NCBI GenBank assembly: GCA_018818835.1
Contig: JAHIRD010000050.1
Span: forward strand, 1 to 39,010
Source: Pseudomonadota bacterium
Lineage (GTDB): Bacteria; Desulfobacterota; Desulfobacteria; Desulfobacterales; Desulfolunaceae
Direction: 5' to 3'
Length of the DNA: 39,010 bases
Positions 7,669 through 16,804 of this stretch are shown piece after piece. The notes under the pieces were generated by a model. The model did not search any database, was not told where the DNA came from, and saw only the letters and a list, made by a program, of their open reading frames with translations. Each line of letters starts with the position of its first letter. The first letter of the stretch is position 1. The translations under genes were made by a program, and so were the position numbers.

Positions 7669-7700
7669 GATATGGGGATCTCCCCTTTTAGTTGACACTT

Positions 7701-7735
7701 AAAAGATCCTGGCCCATGGTCAGGATCTTTTTTTT
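7701..7735 (+). terminator. Intrinsic terminator of htrA
   Basis: AAAGATCCTG pairs with CAGGATCTTT around a 9-nt loop, ending in eight T residues. It lies 33 bp after the htrA stop. Confidence 0.92.
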
Positions 7736-7769
7736 GCTGGATTTTTATGAAAGAGTCCGAGCCTCGGGT

Positions 7770-8066
7770 CTATGACGTGAGCTGCTCGAAAAACATTGAT
7801 TTTGCAGCTTTTTTATCAAAGGCGATCACCACATCACATCCGTTTATTATGGCTGAATGGGCAATCAGGGGGTCGGAAAGATCCTGGGTGGACTCCTGGG
7901 CTGAACGAATAAACAGGTGGATGGCTTTGGGTTGATCGAATTTTAAAATGGGCATGGCTAAAAGATCATGTAGGGAATTCAAAATATTTGTTCGTGGGAT
8001 CTGGTAAACCGATTCCAGAACCCAGAGCATTTCCAGAACAACGAGCAAGGGAACAAAGAAAACGTT
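7770..8066 (-). pseudogene. PIN-domain protein (VapC-like), N-terminus missing
   Basis: The frame reads NVFFVPLLVVLEMLWVLES, then a helical middle, then DLSDPLIAHSAIINGCDVV and IAFDKKAAK. These are the middle and C-terminal parts of a PIN nuclease domain, including the second acidic cluster (the D of LSDPLIA) and the final D of FDKK. The first 35-40 residues, with the initial catalytic Asp of the usual VDTN motif, are absent. The frame has no ATG or ribosome site at its beginning; it is entered directly from the truncated metallohydrolase in another frame. No antitoxin gene is present. It is therefore a dead fragment, probably of a VapBC or related module. Confidence 0.75.
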
Positions 8067-8070
8067 GTTT

Positions 8071-8463
8071 ATGGATTACGTCAAGTTTTCCGGAACCCAC
8101 CGGGATGGGGTCCTTGTCTTCAAGGAGATGATCCGCATCGGGTGAACGTCGTCCCCCCAGAATCATGGAAAACATGAGGGCGGAAAAGACTCTTAGTTTT
8201 GGAGCATCCAGACGGTGTAGGGAAAGAGATGCCCCTGTTGCCTTGATCATGGCCGCGTTGCCTGCCGTATGGTCGGGGTGGCAATGGGTATTGATCACCT
8301 GGGTGATGGTCCAGCCTTTTTCCCGGGCACAGGCAAGAATACGCTCCGTATTAAAAGCCGGGTCAATCACCGCACAGTTCCCTGATTCAGGGTCTCCAAC
8401 GAGATAGGCGAAGATGGCCATTTTTGACAAGGGGATCTGAATAATTTCCATAGAAATCCGCAA
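8071..8463 (-). pseudogene. MBL-fold hydrolase (glyoxalase-II-like), C-terminus lost
   Basis: The first 130 or so residues of an MBL protein of the glyoxalase II / persulfide dioxygenase type: YLVGDPESGNCAVIDP, the motif THCHPDHTAGNA, and then GSGKLDVIH. The family continues with a T-P-G-H-T metal-binding motif at exactly this point. Here the similarity stops, and the frame runs for a short distance into out-of-frame PIN sequence. The second half of the active site is therefore missing and the product cannot be an active enzyme. The start is either the first ATG (8463) or the fifth codon (8451); neither has a strong ribosome site. Confidence 0.75.
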
Positions 8464-8527
8464 GTGGTATTCCTGTTGTCATTCCTTCGTTCGACTTCTT
8501 CAGCCCATATGGATGGTTATCCCATAT

Positions 8528-10381
8528 TTATTCCAAGGAATCCAGGGCGTCTCTGAGTTCCAATAAAAACCGGCTTTTGCGTGTTTTCTTGTTTCGTCTT
8601 TCCTGGGCTGATGTGATGTAAAGATAATTTTCGGCCCGGGTCACGGCAACATACATCAGGCGACGTTCTTCCTCAATTTCTGATGCGGACATCAGCGAAC
8701 GCCAATGGGGAAAGAGCTCTTCTTCCAGGCCCACAACAAAGGCCAGGGTGTATTCAAGCCCTTTGCTTGCATGGACCGTGGAAAGACGAACCCCTCTTTT
8801 GTCTGTGTCATCGTCTTTGTCTTCATTGATCAGGACGATTTCTTCCAGGTATTCTTCCAGACTTTTTTTCAGGGAGGCATTGTAGATCAATTCGTCTATA
8901 TTGTCTTTCCTTGAATCAAACTCTTCCCGGGTTTTGCAGTAATCCGACAGATGGTCCATGTATTTGAACGTTGAAAGAACATCATAGATGACCTGATCAG
9001 GTTCCATGGTCCGGTAAAGGTCCAGGCTGTCCAGCAGGCGGGTCAGTTCCGTGTGTACTTTGGTGGTAAGGACCCGCTCTTTGACAAGTATCCGGGCCGC
9101 ATTCTGAAGACTGGTTCCCTGGGTTCGTGCCTGGGCAATTTTTTTCAGAATGCTGGGGCCGATGCCCCGCTTGGGGGTGTTTATGATTCGTTCAAAGGCC
9201 ACATCATCATCCGGGAAAAAAGCGGATAAAAGGTAGCAGTTGATGTCAAGGACTTCCTTTCTCTCGAAAAATCCCTTGGACCCCATCATGGTGTAGGGGA
9301 TATCCATTTTTCGAAAGGTCTTTTCAAACCAGAGTGAACAAGATTTTGTGCGGTACATGACGGCCATGGAGGAAAAGGGCAGGCCCATGCCCCTCATGGA
9401 ACGGATTTTCCGGGCCACCCAAAGGGCCTCTTCGAATTCATTGGGGAATTCGTGGATATCCACCAGGCCGCCGTTTTTTTCAGAAAAGCAGGTTTTTTTC
9501 ATGCGGTGAGCATTGTTGCCGATGAGAAGGTTGGCCACCTGGACGATTTCATCGGCGGATCTGTAATTTTGTTCCAGTCGGAATATCTTTGCATCGGCAT
9601 ATTTTTCAGGAAAGGAGAGGAAGTGGTTCACGTTGCTGCCCCTGAATCCGTAAACCGCCTGCCAGTCATCCCCCACGCAGAACAGGTTCGTGTGGCCCAG
9701 CAACAGGCCTGTGATTTCCTCCTGGATATTGTTGGTGTCCTGGTACTCGTCCACCAGAATGAATTGGAAAAGATCTCTGTAATATCGCCTGACGGTATCA
9801 TGGTCCCGTAAAAGATTTCGGGCCTGGAGGAGTATGTTGTCAAAATCCAGGGCGTTTTTTTGCTTCAGCTCGTTTTCGTAGGCCTTGTAGACGTTAAGGG
9901 TCATACTCCGCTTAATCAGCGAAAGATCCTGGATATAGCCTTCGGGATCCCCGGAATTTTTTGCTTTGGAGATGTCACTCATCAGGCTCGGAACGACTTT
10001 TTTATCAAAATTCATGGCCGCCGCAATTTCTTTGAACGTTTTCTGCTGATGGTAGGCGCTGAAAATCTGTAAAGGGCTTTTATACCCCAGAAGGCCGGCA
10101 TGGATTTTAAGGATGGTGAAACAGGCGCTGTGGTATGTCCTGACCCAGGGGAATTTTTCCTGGGGAAGGCGGGTCTGCTTGACCAGCCTTGTTTTCATTT
10201 CTCCGGCGGCCTTGTTGGTAAAGGTAATTGCAAGCAGCCGTGACGGGTCAAACCCCTTGTCAATCAGAAAGGATATTTTTGCCGTCAGGGTCCGGGTTTT
10301 GCCTGATCCTGCCCCTGCGACCACAAGGGCGGGCGAACCAATATGACGAACCGCATCATCCTGCTGGGCCGATAACTTCAT
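8528..10381 (-). CDS. UvrD/Rep-family ATP-dependent DNA helicase
   Basis: A 617-residue superfamily 1A helicase. All motifs are present: Q motif (SAQQDDAVRH), motif I VAGAGSGKT (about 21-29), II LVDEYQDTNN, III GDDWQAVYGFRGSN, IV LEQNYRS, V STVHASKGLE and VI YVAVTRAENY. It is about 100 residues shorter than E. coli UvrD and lacks the long C-terminal extension. It translocates 3' to 5' on single-stranded DNA, with likely roles in repair or fork restart. It stands alone between minus-strand genes. Which of UvrD, PcrA or Rep it corresponds to cannot be decided from sequence, so no symbol is given. The 264 bp upstream (10382-10645) shows no gene. Confidence 0.92.
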   Translation of the reverse strand: MKLSAQQDDAVRHIGSPALVVAGAGSGKTRTLTAKISFLIDKGFDPSRLLAITFTNKAAGEMKTRLVKQTRLPQEKFPWVRTYHSACFTILKIHAGLLGYKSPLQIFSAYHQQKTFKEIAAAMNFDKKVVPSLMSDISKAKNSGDPEGYIQDLSLIKRSMTLNVYKAYENELKQKNALDFDNILLQARNLLRDHDTVRRYYRDLFQFILVDEYQDTNNIQEEITGLLLGHTNLFCVGDDWQAVYGFRGSNVNHFLSFPEKYADAKIFRLEQNYRSADEIVQVANLLIGNNAHRMKKTCFSEKNGGLVDIHEFPNEFEEALWVARKIRSMRGMGLPFSSMAVMYRTKSCSLWFEKTFRKMDIPYTMMGSKGFFERKEVLDINCYLLSAFFPDDDVAFERIINTPKRGIGPSILKKIAQARTQGTSLQNAARILVKERVLTTKVHTELTRLLDSLDLYRTMEPDQVIYDVLSTFKYMDHLSDYCKTREEFDSRKDNIDELIYNASLKKSLEEYLEEIVLINEDKDDDTDKRGVRLSTVHASKGLEYTLAFVVGLEEELFPHWRSLMSASEIEEERRLMYVAVTRAENYLYITSAQERRNKKTRKSRFLLELRDALDSLE

Positions 10382-10645
10382 CGTGTTTCTCCAAAAATAA
10401 AAGAAAGTTAAAAATGGACCAAACCATACGATACGGTTTAATTTCAGGCAAGGTTTTTATCGAACGTTTTGATATGTGGATGCGTTGCCAACGTCAATCA
10501 CGAATACCTGTATTTCAAATCTCACAAACCCTTCGCAAGGATTCACCCGCTTCAATTTAAGGCACGATTAATGGGTTTTCAGGTTTTATATCTCAAGGTA
10601 GAATATATCCGGATTAGTCTGCCTTTATTCTAAAAGCGGAACATA

Positions 10646-11872
10646 TCACGCTGTCTGTTCTTGGGAATTTTGTTTGAAATCAAATCCCGTGGGAAACTGG
10701 AACACCCTCAGGCCGAATTCGGGAATCACCGACAGAATGTGATCAAAGATGTCGGCCTGGATGCCTTCGTAATTGGCCCAGATTGTATCATTGGTAAACA
10801 CATAAATTTCAATGGGCAGGCCGTTGGGGCTCGGCTGGAGCTGGCGAACAATAAAGGTCATATCTCTGTGGATCGTTTTCTGGCTTCGGATATATTCGGC
10901 AATATAGGCCCTGAATGTCCCCACATTGGTCAGGCGCCGTCCGTTGACAAGATCGGTCGTATTGACCTTGTGTTCAATATTGAAAGCCTCAACATCTTTT
11001 TCTTTTCGGTCCAGATAATCGGAGAGAATTTGAATGGACCTGAACCTATCCAGCATGTGTTTGTCGCAGAACCGGATGCTTGTCATATCAATATATAGGG
11101 ACCGTTTGATGCGTCTTCCACCGCTTTGCTTCATTCCCCTCCAATTTTTGAATGTCACGTCAATGAGTTTGTGTGTGGGAATAATGGTCAGGGTTTTATC
11201 AAAATTTTGAATTTTAACGGTGTGCAATGCAATATCCACCACATCGCCATCGGCTTGAAAACTTGGGACTTCAATCCAGTCTCCCACCCGGACAAGGTCA
11301 TTGGATGTTATCTGGAGGCTTGCAAGCAGGGACAGAATCGTATCTCGAAATATCAGAAGAATCACGGCGGTCATGGCACCGAAACCGCTGAGAAGCACGA
11401 GGGGTGACTGGCCCAGAAGCGTACTGATGATGATGATCCCGCCAAGGATATAAATGACAAGTTTAACAACCTGGACATAGCCTTTGATGGGTCTCCCTTC
11501 GGACACGTCCAGGGACAGGTAGATGTCATGGAGAGAATTGATCAAGGGGCCAATAATCAATAAAAAAACAAGGGAAAGACCGGCCACGGAAATTTTTCGA
11601 ATCATCATCTCCAGTGAAGGGACAATGCCTGCGAAACTATGAATAATAATCAGGGGAGCGATATATGCAATCCGTCTCAGGACAATGTCACTTAAAAGCA
11701 TATCGTCGTATTTGGTTTTTGTTTTTGCCGTGATGCGTGTAAGAATCTTCACGATGTAATGTTTTGTAACAGCATAGGATATAAAAACCAGGGCGATGAT
11801 TCCAACAATAGACATGGTCTGAACCACTATCTGATTTTGATTTAGCCAGTTTGTTGCTGTTTCTAAGGTCAT
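10646..11872 (-). CDS. MscS-family mechanosensitive channel, YbdG-like
   Basis: A 408-residue integral membrane protein with about five N-terminal transmembrane segments (for example 18-40, 66-85, 92-112, 134-155, 160-185). These are followed by the MscS pore-lining helix and beta domain: LQITSNDLVRVGDWIEVPS and HTVKIQNFDKTLTIIPTHKL. The TVKIQNFDKT and FKNWRGMKQSGGRRIKRS segments are characteristic of the YbdG (MscM) branch rather than of MscS itself. It would open under membrane tension to release solutes during hypo-osmotic shock. The ATG at 11872 has an AAGGAG-type site (AAAGGAGACCC). A family A palindromic repeat abuts the region just upstream. It is a single-gene unit. Confidence 0.9.
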   Translation of the reverse strand: MTLETATNWLNQNQIVVQTMSIVGIIALVFISYAVTKHYIVKILTRITAKTKTKYDDMLLSDIVLRRIAYIAPLIIIHSFAGIVPSLEMMIRKISVAGLSLVFLLIIGPLINSLHDIYLSLDVSEGRPIKGYVQVVKLVIYILGGIIIISTLLGQSPLVLLSGFGAMTAVILLIFRDTILSLLASLQITSNDLVRVGDWIEVPSFQADGDVVDIALHTVKIQNFDKTLTIIPTHKLIDVTFKNWRGMKQSGGRRIKRSLYIDMTSIRFCDKHMLDRFRSIQILSDYLDRKEKDVEAFNIEHKVNTTDLVNGRRLTNVGTFRAYIAEYIRSQKTIHRDMTFIVRQLQPSPNGLPIEIYVFTNDTIWANYEGIQADIFDHILSVIPEFGLRVFQFPTGFDFKQNSQEQTA

Positions 11873-11886
11873 GGGTCTCCTTTCTT

Positions 11887-12014
11887 GATGGCGTCGTAAA
11901 AAGGTCCATATGTGGTGTTAGAGTGGTTTGCCGGATGGCCGTAACCACGGCCAAACACGATGCCTTGCCTATGAACCTTTTCCCATAGCCATCCGTCGAA
12001 TTTATACGAGTTCA
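11887..12014. repeat. Dispersed palindromic repeat, family A, upstream of thyX
   Basis: About 128 bp. It opens with GATGGCGTCGTAAAAAGG and ends with CCTTTTCCCATAGCCATCC and TTTATACGAGTTCAT. The inside carries GGCCAAACACGATGCC. The same ends and core occur at 12766-12901 in the same orientation, so the two copies bracket thyX as direct repeats. It could fold as a long imperfect hairpin. No open frame or transposase is associated with it. Confidence 0.8.
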
Positions 12015-12163
12015 TCTTTTGACATGAAATTTAGAGCCTAAACGTATCGACATATATTTTCAACAAAAAACAATGGGCTGGATATAATGGCCCTAAATAT
12101 GATAATGATACACGTTCATGTCTCATGAAATGATGATGCAACTCATTGATAAAGGAACATTAA

Positions 12164-12778
12164 ATGAAAATCGTAAAACCCTCTGTGGAATTGTTGTGGA
12201 TCACTGAAAACCCCGAGTCCCAGATCGAGTTGGCAGGTCGAACCTGTTATAAGAGTGAGGACAAGATAACACCGGATTCGGCCCAGTTGTTTTCCAGAAA
12301 AATGCGTGAACATGGTCATCATGCCATGATCGAACATGCCGTGGCCTCATTTCGAATTATCACGGACCGGGGGATCACCCATGAAATCGTCCGCCACAGG
12401 CTTGCATCATTTGCCCAGGAATCCACACGTTACTGCAATTACAGTTCGGATAAATTTGAAAACCAGTGTTCGTTCATTGAACCCCCCAATTTGACTGACA
12501 CCCAGCGTGAACTGTGGGAGAGGGCCTGTCTGGACGCAGAAAAAAGTTATTTTTCACTGCTTGAGGCAGGGTGCTCTGCCCAGATCGCCCGCTCGGTGCT
12601 TCCCACCTGTTTGAAAACCGAACTGGTGATGATGGCCAATTTCAGGGAATGGAGGCATTTTATCACCCTGAGGGGTGCCAAGGCCGCCCACCCTCAGATA
12701 CGACCTATTGCCCAAGGAGTATTGGATATCCTGATGAAGCATGCTCCCGGCATCTTTGAAGATTTGATGGCGTCATAA
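12164..12778 (+). CDS. thyX: FAD-dependent thymidylate synthase ThyX
   Basis: 204 residues, a usual length for ThyX. It methylates dUMP to dTMP using methylene-THF, with FAD and NADPH doing the reduction. The ThyX motif RHRxxSxxxxSxRY is present as RHRLASFAQESTRY (77-90), and the C-terminal LKTELVMMANFREWRHFITLR segment is typical. The start follows AAAGGAACATTAA. The gene stands alone, flanked on both sides by family A repeats. Its last three codons and stop (ATGGCGTCATAA) are the first bases of the downstream repeat, so the repeat supplies the C-terminus Met-Ala-Ser. ThyX dependence would fit an anaerobe with abundant methylene-THF. No thyA is seen in the window. Confidence 0.95.
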   Translation: MKIVKPSVELLWITENPESQIELAGRTCYKSEDKITPDSAQLFSRKMREHGHHAMIEHAVASFRIITDRGITHEIVRHRLASFAQESTRYCNYSSDKFENQCSFIEPPNLTDTQRELWERACLDAEKSYFSLLEAGCSAQIARSVLPTCLKTELVMMANFREWRHFITLRGAKAAHPQIRPIAQGVLDILMKHAPGIFEDLMAS

Positions 12779-12901
12779 AAAGGCTCATCTGCGGCGTTAT
12801 CGTGTTTGGCCAGACGTTGAGTATGCCTTCACGTCCGGCCAAACACGATGCCATGCATAAGAGCCTTTTTCCAAAGCCATCGTTATGATTTTACGAGTTC
12901 A
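12766..12901. repeat. Dispersed palindromic repeat, family A, overlapping the thyX stop
   Basis: The best-preserved copy, about 136 bp. The outer arms AAAAAGGCTCAT and ATAAGAGCCTTTTT and the inner arms ATCGTGTTTGGCC and GGCCAAACACGAT give a long nested hairpin. The ends are GATGGCGTCATAAAAAGG and TTTTACGAGTTC. It provides the last codons of thyX and may also act as its transcription end (the T run after GAGCC). Confidence 0.85.
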
Positions 12902-12925
12902 GCAAGATGTGAACGCTATCCCAAG

Positions 12926-14551
12926 CTAACTCTGATCTTTGATCTTGCTCTGGTAATAGGCGTAGTCCCCTTCATAGGAGATCATCTCGCCGTGGTCAAT
13001 GGCAAAAACACGTGAAACCAGGGACCTTAAAAAATGGCGGTCATGGCTTACGATCACCACAGTGCCTGAAAAAGATTTCAAGGCGTCAAGGAGCACTTCC
13101 CTGGCCAGGATGTCAAGATGGTTGGTGGGCTCATCAAGAATCAACAGATTAATGGGCCTGGCAAGAAGTGTGGCGAGAACCACCCGGCTTTTTTCTCCGC
13201 CGGACAGCATGTCGATGCGTTTCTCAATCATGTCCCCCTGGAAAAGAAAAGCGGCGCAGAGGTTTCGAACCACCCCGATATTGGCCATGGGAATGGTGTC
13301 CTGAACCGTTTCAAAAACGGTTTTTTTAGGGTCAAGAATGTCCATGGCATGCTGACTGAAATAGCCGATGTTGACATTGGCACCAATGGTCACCTTGCCA
13401 CTTGTAACCGGGGTTTCTCCGGCCACAACCTTAAGGAATGTGGATTTCCCGGCTCCATTTACGCCCACCACTGCAATTTTTTCTCCCCGCCTGACCATGC
13501 CGGATACACCCCCGAACACGGACTTTTCTTTTCCATCAGGAAGGGGCCATGTTTTTCCAACCCTGGATAATCCGATGACATCATCCCCGGAGCGTGGTGG
13601 CTCGGCAAAGGCAAAGACAATGCGCTTTTGTTCGGGTGGAATTTCAATGCGCTCAATTTTTTCAATTTTTTTAACCCGTGACTGAACCTGGGACGCATGG
13701 GAGGCTCTTGCTGCAAAACGGGCAATGAATTCTTCCTCTTTGGCCAGCATGTCCTGCTGGCGCTTGTAACTGGCCAGGAGCTGTTCCCTCCTGATCTCCC
13801 GTTCCTTGATATAAAAATCGTAGTTTCCACCATAAACGGTCACGGTCTGGTTGGCCACTTCAACGGTGCGGGTGGCCAGCCGGTTCATGAAATCATGATC
13901 ATGGCAGGTCATCAAAACGGCCCCTTTGAACTCATTGGCAAGCCAGTTTTCCAGCCAGATGATGGACTCCACATCCAGATGGTTTGTGGGTTCATCAAGG
14001 AGAAGGACATCCGGTTGAATGGTCAGGATCCGGGCCAGGGCGATTCTCATTTTCCAGCCGCCGCTGAAGTCTTCCACCTGTCGATTGTAATCGTCAGGGC
14101 CAATTCCAAGGCCGGTTAAAACGGCCTGGGCTCTGCTTTCCAGGTCGTAGCCGCCCCGATGTTCAAACTCCTCGACTTTGTCTCCGTATCGTTCAAGGAG
14201 ATTGGCCATGGCATCGTCATCCATGGGGATTGCCATCTCCTTTTCCATGGCCCTGATTTCCTTTCCCAAAAGAACCACGTCCGATGCACCGGACATTACT
14301 TCCTCAAGGGCGCTGTGTCCTTTCATGTCGCCCACATCCTGGGAAAAATAGCCGATTTTGGTGTTTTTTGCACAGATGATATCCCCTTTGTCCGCTTCCT
14401 CTTCCCGGGTGATCAAACGGAAAATGGTTGTTTTTCCAGCACCATTAGGCCCTACCATGCCTGTGCATGTGCCGGGCAGAATCTGGAAACTCGCGTTGGC
14501 GAAAAGGATCTGTGGTCCGTGCTGCTTGCTTATGTTGTTTAGATGTATCAT
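12926..14551 (-). CDS. ABC-F family ATPase (ribosome-associated type)
   Basis: 541 residues with two ABC cassettes and no transmembrane segment. Cassette 1 has Walker A GPNGAGKT (34-41), signature FSGGWKMR and Walker B LLLDEPTNHLD. Cassette 2 has GVNGAGKS, LSGGEKSR and LLILDEPTNHLD. A charged interdomain linker (about 240-310, KEREIRREQLLASYKRQQDM) is the P-site tRNA interaction motif region. ABC-F proteins act in the ribosomal E site to relieve stalled translation or, in some branches, to give antibiotic resistance. The subfamily (YbiT, YheS, Uup-like) is not settled by eye. The start at 14551 follows a weak ribosome site. It is a single-gene unit. Confidence 0.92.
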   Translation of the reverse strand: MIHLNNISKQHGPQILFANASFQILPGTCTGMVGPNGAGKTTIFRLITREEEADKGDIICAKNTKIGYFSQDVGDMKGHSALEEVMSGASDVVLLGKEIRAMEKEMAIPMDDDAMANLLERYGDKVEEFEHRGGYDLESRAQAVLTGLGIGPDDYNRQVEDFSGGWKMRIALARILTIQPDVLLLDEPTNHLDVESIIWLENWLANEFKGAVLMTCHDHDFMNRLATRTVEVANQTVTVYGGNYDFYIKEREIRREQLLASYKRQQDMLAKEEEFIARFAARASHASQVQSRVKKIEKIERIEIPPEQKRIVFAFAEPPRSGDDVIGLSRVGKTWPLPDGKEKSVFGGVSGMVRRGEKIAVVGVNGAGKSTFLKVVAGETPVTSGKVTIGANVNIGYFSQHAMDILDPKKTVFETVQDTIPMANIGVVRNLCAAFLFQGDMIEKRIDMLSGGEKSRVVLATLLARPINLLILDEPTNHLDILAREVLLDALKSFSGTVVIVSHDRHFLRSLVSRVFAIDHGEMISYEGDYAYYQSKIKDQS

Positions 14552-14809
14552 GTGTGTTTAAAATTCCATAAATAAAAACGCAGCCCTATCACATGGCGGT
14601 CATATTGGGCAAGCTGATTTTGATAAAATTTGGATTTTTCAGGCCCTTACACGGAAGACATCGTAAGAAAAAAGGGGCAGGGACGTATAGGCCCTATGAG
14701 ACCTATAAACTATGTGACTTCACTATTATCCCAATGGAAAGAAGGTGGTCATCCGGGATCGCTAAAACAGAAATAGGTGATCAGGTTTTATGGCAGGAAC
14801 TCTGTGTGC

Positions 14810-14844
14810 AAAAAAAAGGCAGAACAGATAAACTCTGTTCTGCC
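14810..14844 (-). terminator. Intrinsic terminator of the PEP-CTERM gene
   Basis: GGCAGAACAGA (14818-14828) and TCTGTTCTGCC (14834-14844) form a perfect 11-bp stem with a 5-nt loop, followed on the minus strand by eight T residues (14810-14817). It lies 24 bp after the stop of the PEP-CTERM gene. The rest of the 316-bp gap 14552-14867 shows no gene or repeat. Confidence 0.93.
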
Positions 14845-14867
14845 TTATATTCATCGTCGTTTAAAAA

Positions 14868-15512
14868 CTATTTTTTAAACTTTTTCCGTGATCCCACAAG
14901 GCCGATAAGGCCAGTTCCAAGGAGGAACATTGTGGCAGGTTCGGGAACCGGAGCATTGCCCGGATCTTGTTGAGTTGCTTCTGCAACATTCAGGATGTGA
15001 AATGCCCAGTCACCAGTTCTTGAATCTTCTGAGGCCCAAACACCGTTAAAGTATTCCTCTGTTCCATAACCGAGGTCATTAGTGAAATTGATGTTGCCAT
15101 CATGGGTAAACCCATCGCTGAGTGAAGTGCTCACAGAAAAGTTGTTGAACTGGGCAATACTGGCGGTATATGAACCGGCAGCAAGGTCAACATTATAGTA
15201 TGAATCCCAGGTGCCATGGGTATAATCAACACCATTTGAAGCTGTGGTGCCAACAACACCGCCGTCGTCCTGCTGGCTCATGCGTGTTCCGGCACTATCC
15301 CAGATTGCTAAAATCGGATCAAATCCACCATCAACCCATGATGATGAGAATATAGTGATGGTGCTGGCTTCACCAACGGTGAAGTCAAGGAGGATAACAT
15401 CATTGTCATAGGTAAATGTACCTGAAAAATCAAAATCAAGGGCACTTGCAGAAGAGCACACTAACAATGTTGCGCAGGCAACAGACACTAAAAAACCGAT
15501 CATTTTTTTCAT
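14868..15512 (-). CDS. PEP-CTERM sorted secreted protein (DVUA0089-like)
   Basis: 214 residues. An N-terminal signal peptide (KKMIGFLVSVACATLLVCSS, ending near ASA) precedes a Ser/Thr/Asp/Gly-rich beta-type domain (LDFTVGEASTITIFSSSW, GGFDPILAIWD, QQDDGG), as in DVUA0089-type exported proteins. The C-terminus has the exosortase signal: VPEPATM, a hydrophobic helix (FLLGTGLIGLVG), then a basic tail SRKKFKK. Such proteins are cut and anchored or released by EpsH-type exosortase and are linked to extracellular polymer and biofilm. No exosortase gene is in the window, so it is an outlying member of that regulon. The start ATG follows AAGGAATTTATT. No sigma-54 promoter was found upstream. Confidence 0.9.
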   Translation of the reverse strand: MKKMIGFLVSVACATLLVCSSASALDFDFSGTFTYDNDVILLDFTVGEASTITIFSSSWVDGGFDPILAIWDSAGTRMSQQDDGGVVGTTASNGVDYTHGTWDSYYNVDLAAGSYTASIAQFNNFSVSTSLSDGFTHDGNINFTNDLGYGTEEYFNGVWASEDSRTGDWAFHILNVAEATQQDPGNAPVPEPATMFLLGTGLIGLVGSRKKFKK

Positions 15513-16167
15513 AATAAATTCCTTTAATGTGTATTGAAACGTTTGTAATATAATTGCTATGGTCGTACCCTGAATGTATTAAAACATGTTTAATAAAATA
15601 TCATGTAAACGTCAGGACGTGACCACTGTTTTGGCTAAAACATGCTAAAAGATAATCACCTCCTCATTATTTTTTTAAAACATTGAGGGTATAAAAAAAA
15701 ATTGGGCCTATACAGCTTAGTTTCTTCCGGACTTCAGGAGCAAAATTTAGAATCATTTTTTCATCCTTCGATTCGAAAAAAGTGAAACATAAGGCTGCTC
15801 CGGTCAAATGCATAAAACATGCCACGGATCTAAATATATTTAGTATTTTACTATTATTCGTATATTTAGATACATACAGTGTGCTCCAAGGTTTAGTGAA
15901 ATAATTGTCCCTATGAATAGAGAAATAAATTACATAAAAAAATGGGTAAAACATCACAAGGTATGAAGAACATGGCCGTGGCAACAAACATGCCGGGGAT
16001 TTGCCCGCAATGTGTACTGATAAGGTCGATCCTGAAGATATTGTTTTGCAGTTTTGTGTTCTTTGGGATAGGTAGAATGTGTGCTTTAATCAAACAGTAA
16101 GGTGTTTGGACGTTAAAACCTGGGTGGGTGGTTTGGCAAAAAAAGAATCTTATCAAAGCGGTGAACC
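15513..16167. other. 655-bp gap without a recognisable gene
   Basis: AT-rich sequence between the divergent PEP-CTERM and exonuclease genes. Minus-strand frames of about 106-109 codons exist here but have no ribosome site and show no recognisable domain. A 14-bp palindrome CTAAATATATTTAG lies at 15830-15843. It presumably holds both promoters. Confidence 0.5.
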
Positions 16168-16797
16168 ATGAAAAAAAAGAATCAGATGCGGCGTGCAGAT
16201 ACTGTGGTGGTCCTGGATTTTGAAACCACGGGGCTTTCACCGACCATGGGTGACCGGGCCATTGAAATCGGGGCGGTGCTGGTTGAAGAAGGCCGGGTCA
16301 CGGACCGGTTTCAGGAACTGATGAACCCGGGATTTCGGATTAGCGGATTTATTGAATCCTACACAGGCATCACCAATGCCATGCTCAGAAATGCTCAACC
16401 CTGTGATGAGGTCATGGACCGGTTCGCCAATTTTATTCAGGGCCATAATCTGGTGGCTCACAATGCCTCCTTTGATCGTCGTTTTCTGGATGCTGAACTT
16501 GAACGAATCAACAGATCGTATACAGGGCAATTTGCCTGCTCCATGCTCATCTCGCGTCGCATCTATCAGGATGCACCCAATCACAAACTCGAAAGTCTGG
16601 TTCGGTTCAGACATATTGAAACAGACGGAACCTTTCACCGGGCCCTTGCCGATTCGGAGATGACCGCGAAACTTTGGCTGCTGATACTCGAAGATATCCG
16701 CCAGCGGTATGACATTTCAGAAACACCATTTTCCCTTCTTCAAACCGTGTCCAGAACCAGCAAGACAGCAGTTCACCGTTTTCTTTCGACCCGATAA
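16168..16797 (+). CDS. DnaQ-like DEDDh 3'-5' exonuclease
   Basis: 209 residues forming a single exonuclease domain. The three motifs are complete: Exo[13 protein letters not shown] (D and E metal ligands), Exo[14 protein letters not shown], and Exo[13 protein letters not shown] with the catalytic His and final Asp. This is the fold of the DNA polymerase III epsilon subunit, but there is no clear C-terminal polymerase-clamp or alpha-binding extension, and the neighbours are unrelated. It could be a proofreading subunit or a stand-alone repair or RNA-processing exonuclease. The ATG at 16168 has only a weak purine-rich site (AAAGCGGTG). The following 370 bp hold a family B repeat and the ribosome site of the next gene. 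Confidence 0.88.
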   Translation: MKKKNQMRRADTVVVLDFETTGLSPTMGDRAIEIGAVLVEEGRVTDRFQELMNPGFRISGFIESYTGITNAMLRNAQPCDEVMDRFANFIQGHNLVAHNASFDRRFLDAELERINRSYTGQFACSMLISRRIYQDAPNHKLESLVRFRHIETDGTFHRALADSEMTAKLWLLILEDIRQRYDISETPFSLLQTVSRTSKTAVHRFLSTR

Positions 16798-16804
16798 CGT
16801 CTAT

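Noticed and set aside
15513-15660. Sigma-54 promoter upstream of the PEP-CTERM gene, as expected for PrsK/PrsR-controlled genes
   Set aside because: No GG-N10-GC element with a reasonable -24/-12 match was found on the minus strand in this interval.
15667-16240. Minus-strand frames of 106 and 109 codons as genes
   Set aside because: They overlap one another in different frames, lack ribosome sites, have no recognisable domain, and the second runs into the exonuclease gene.
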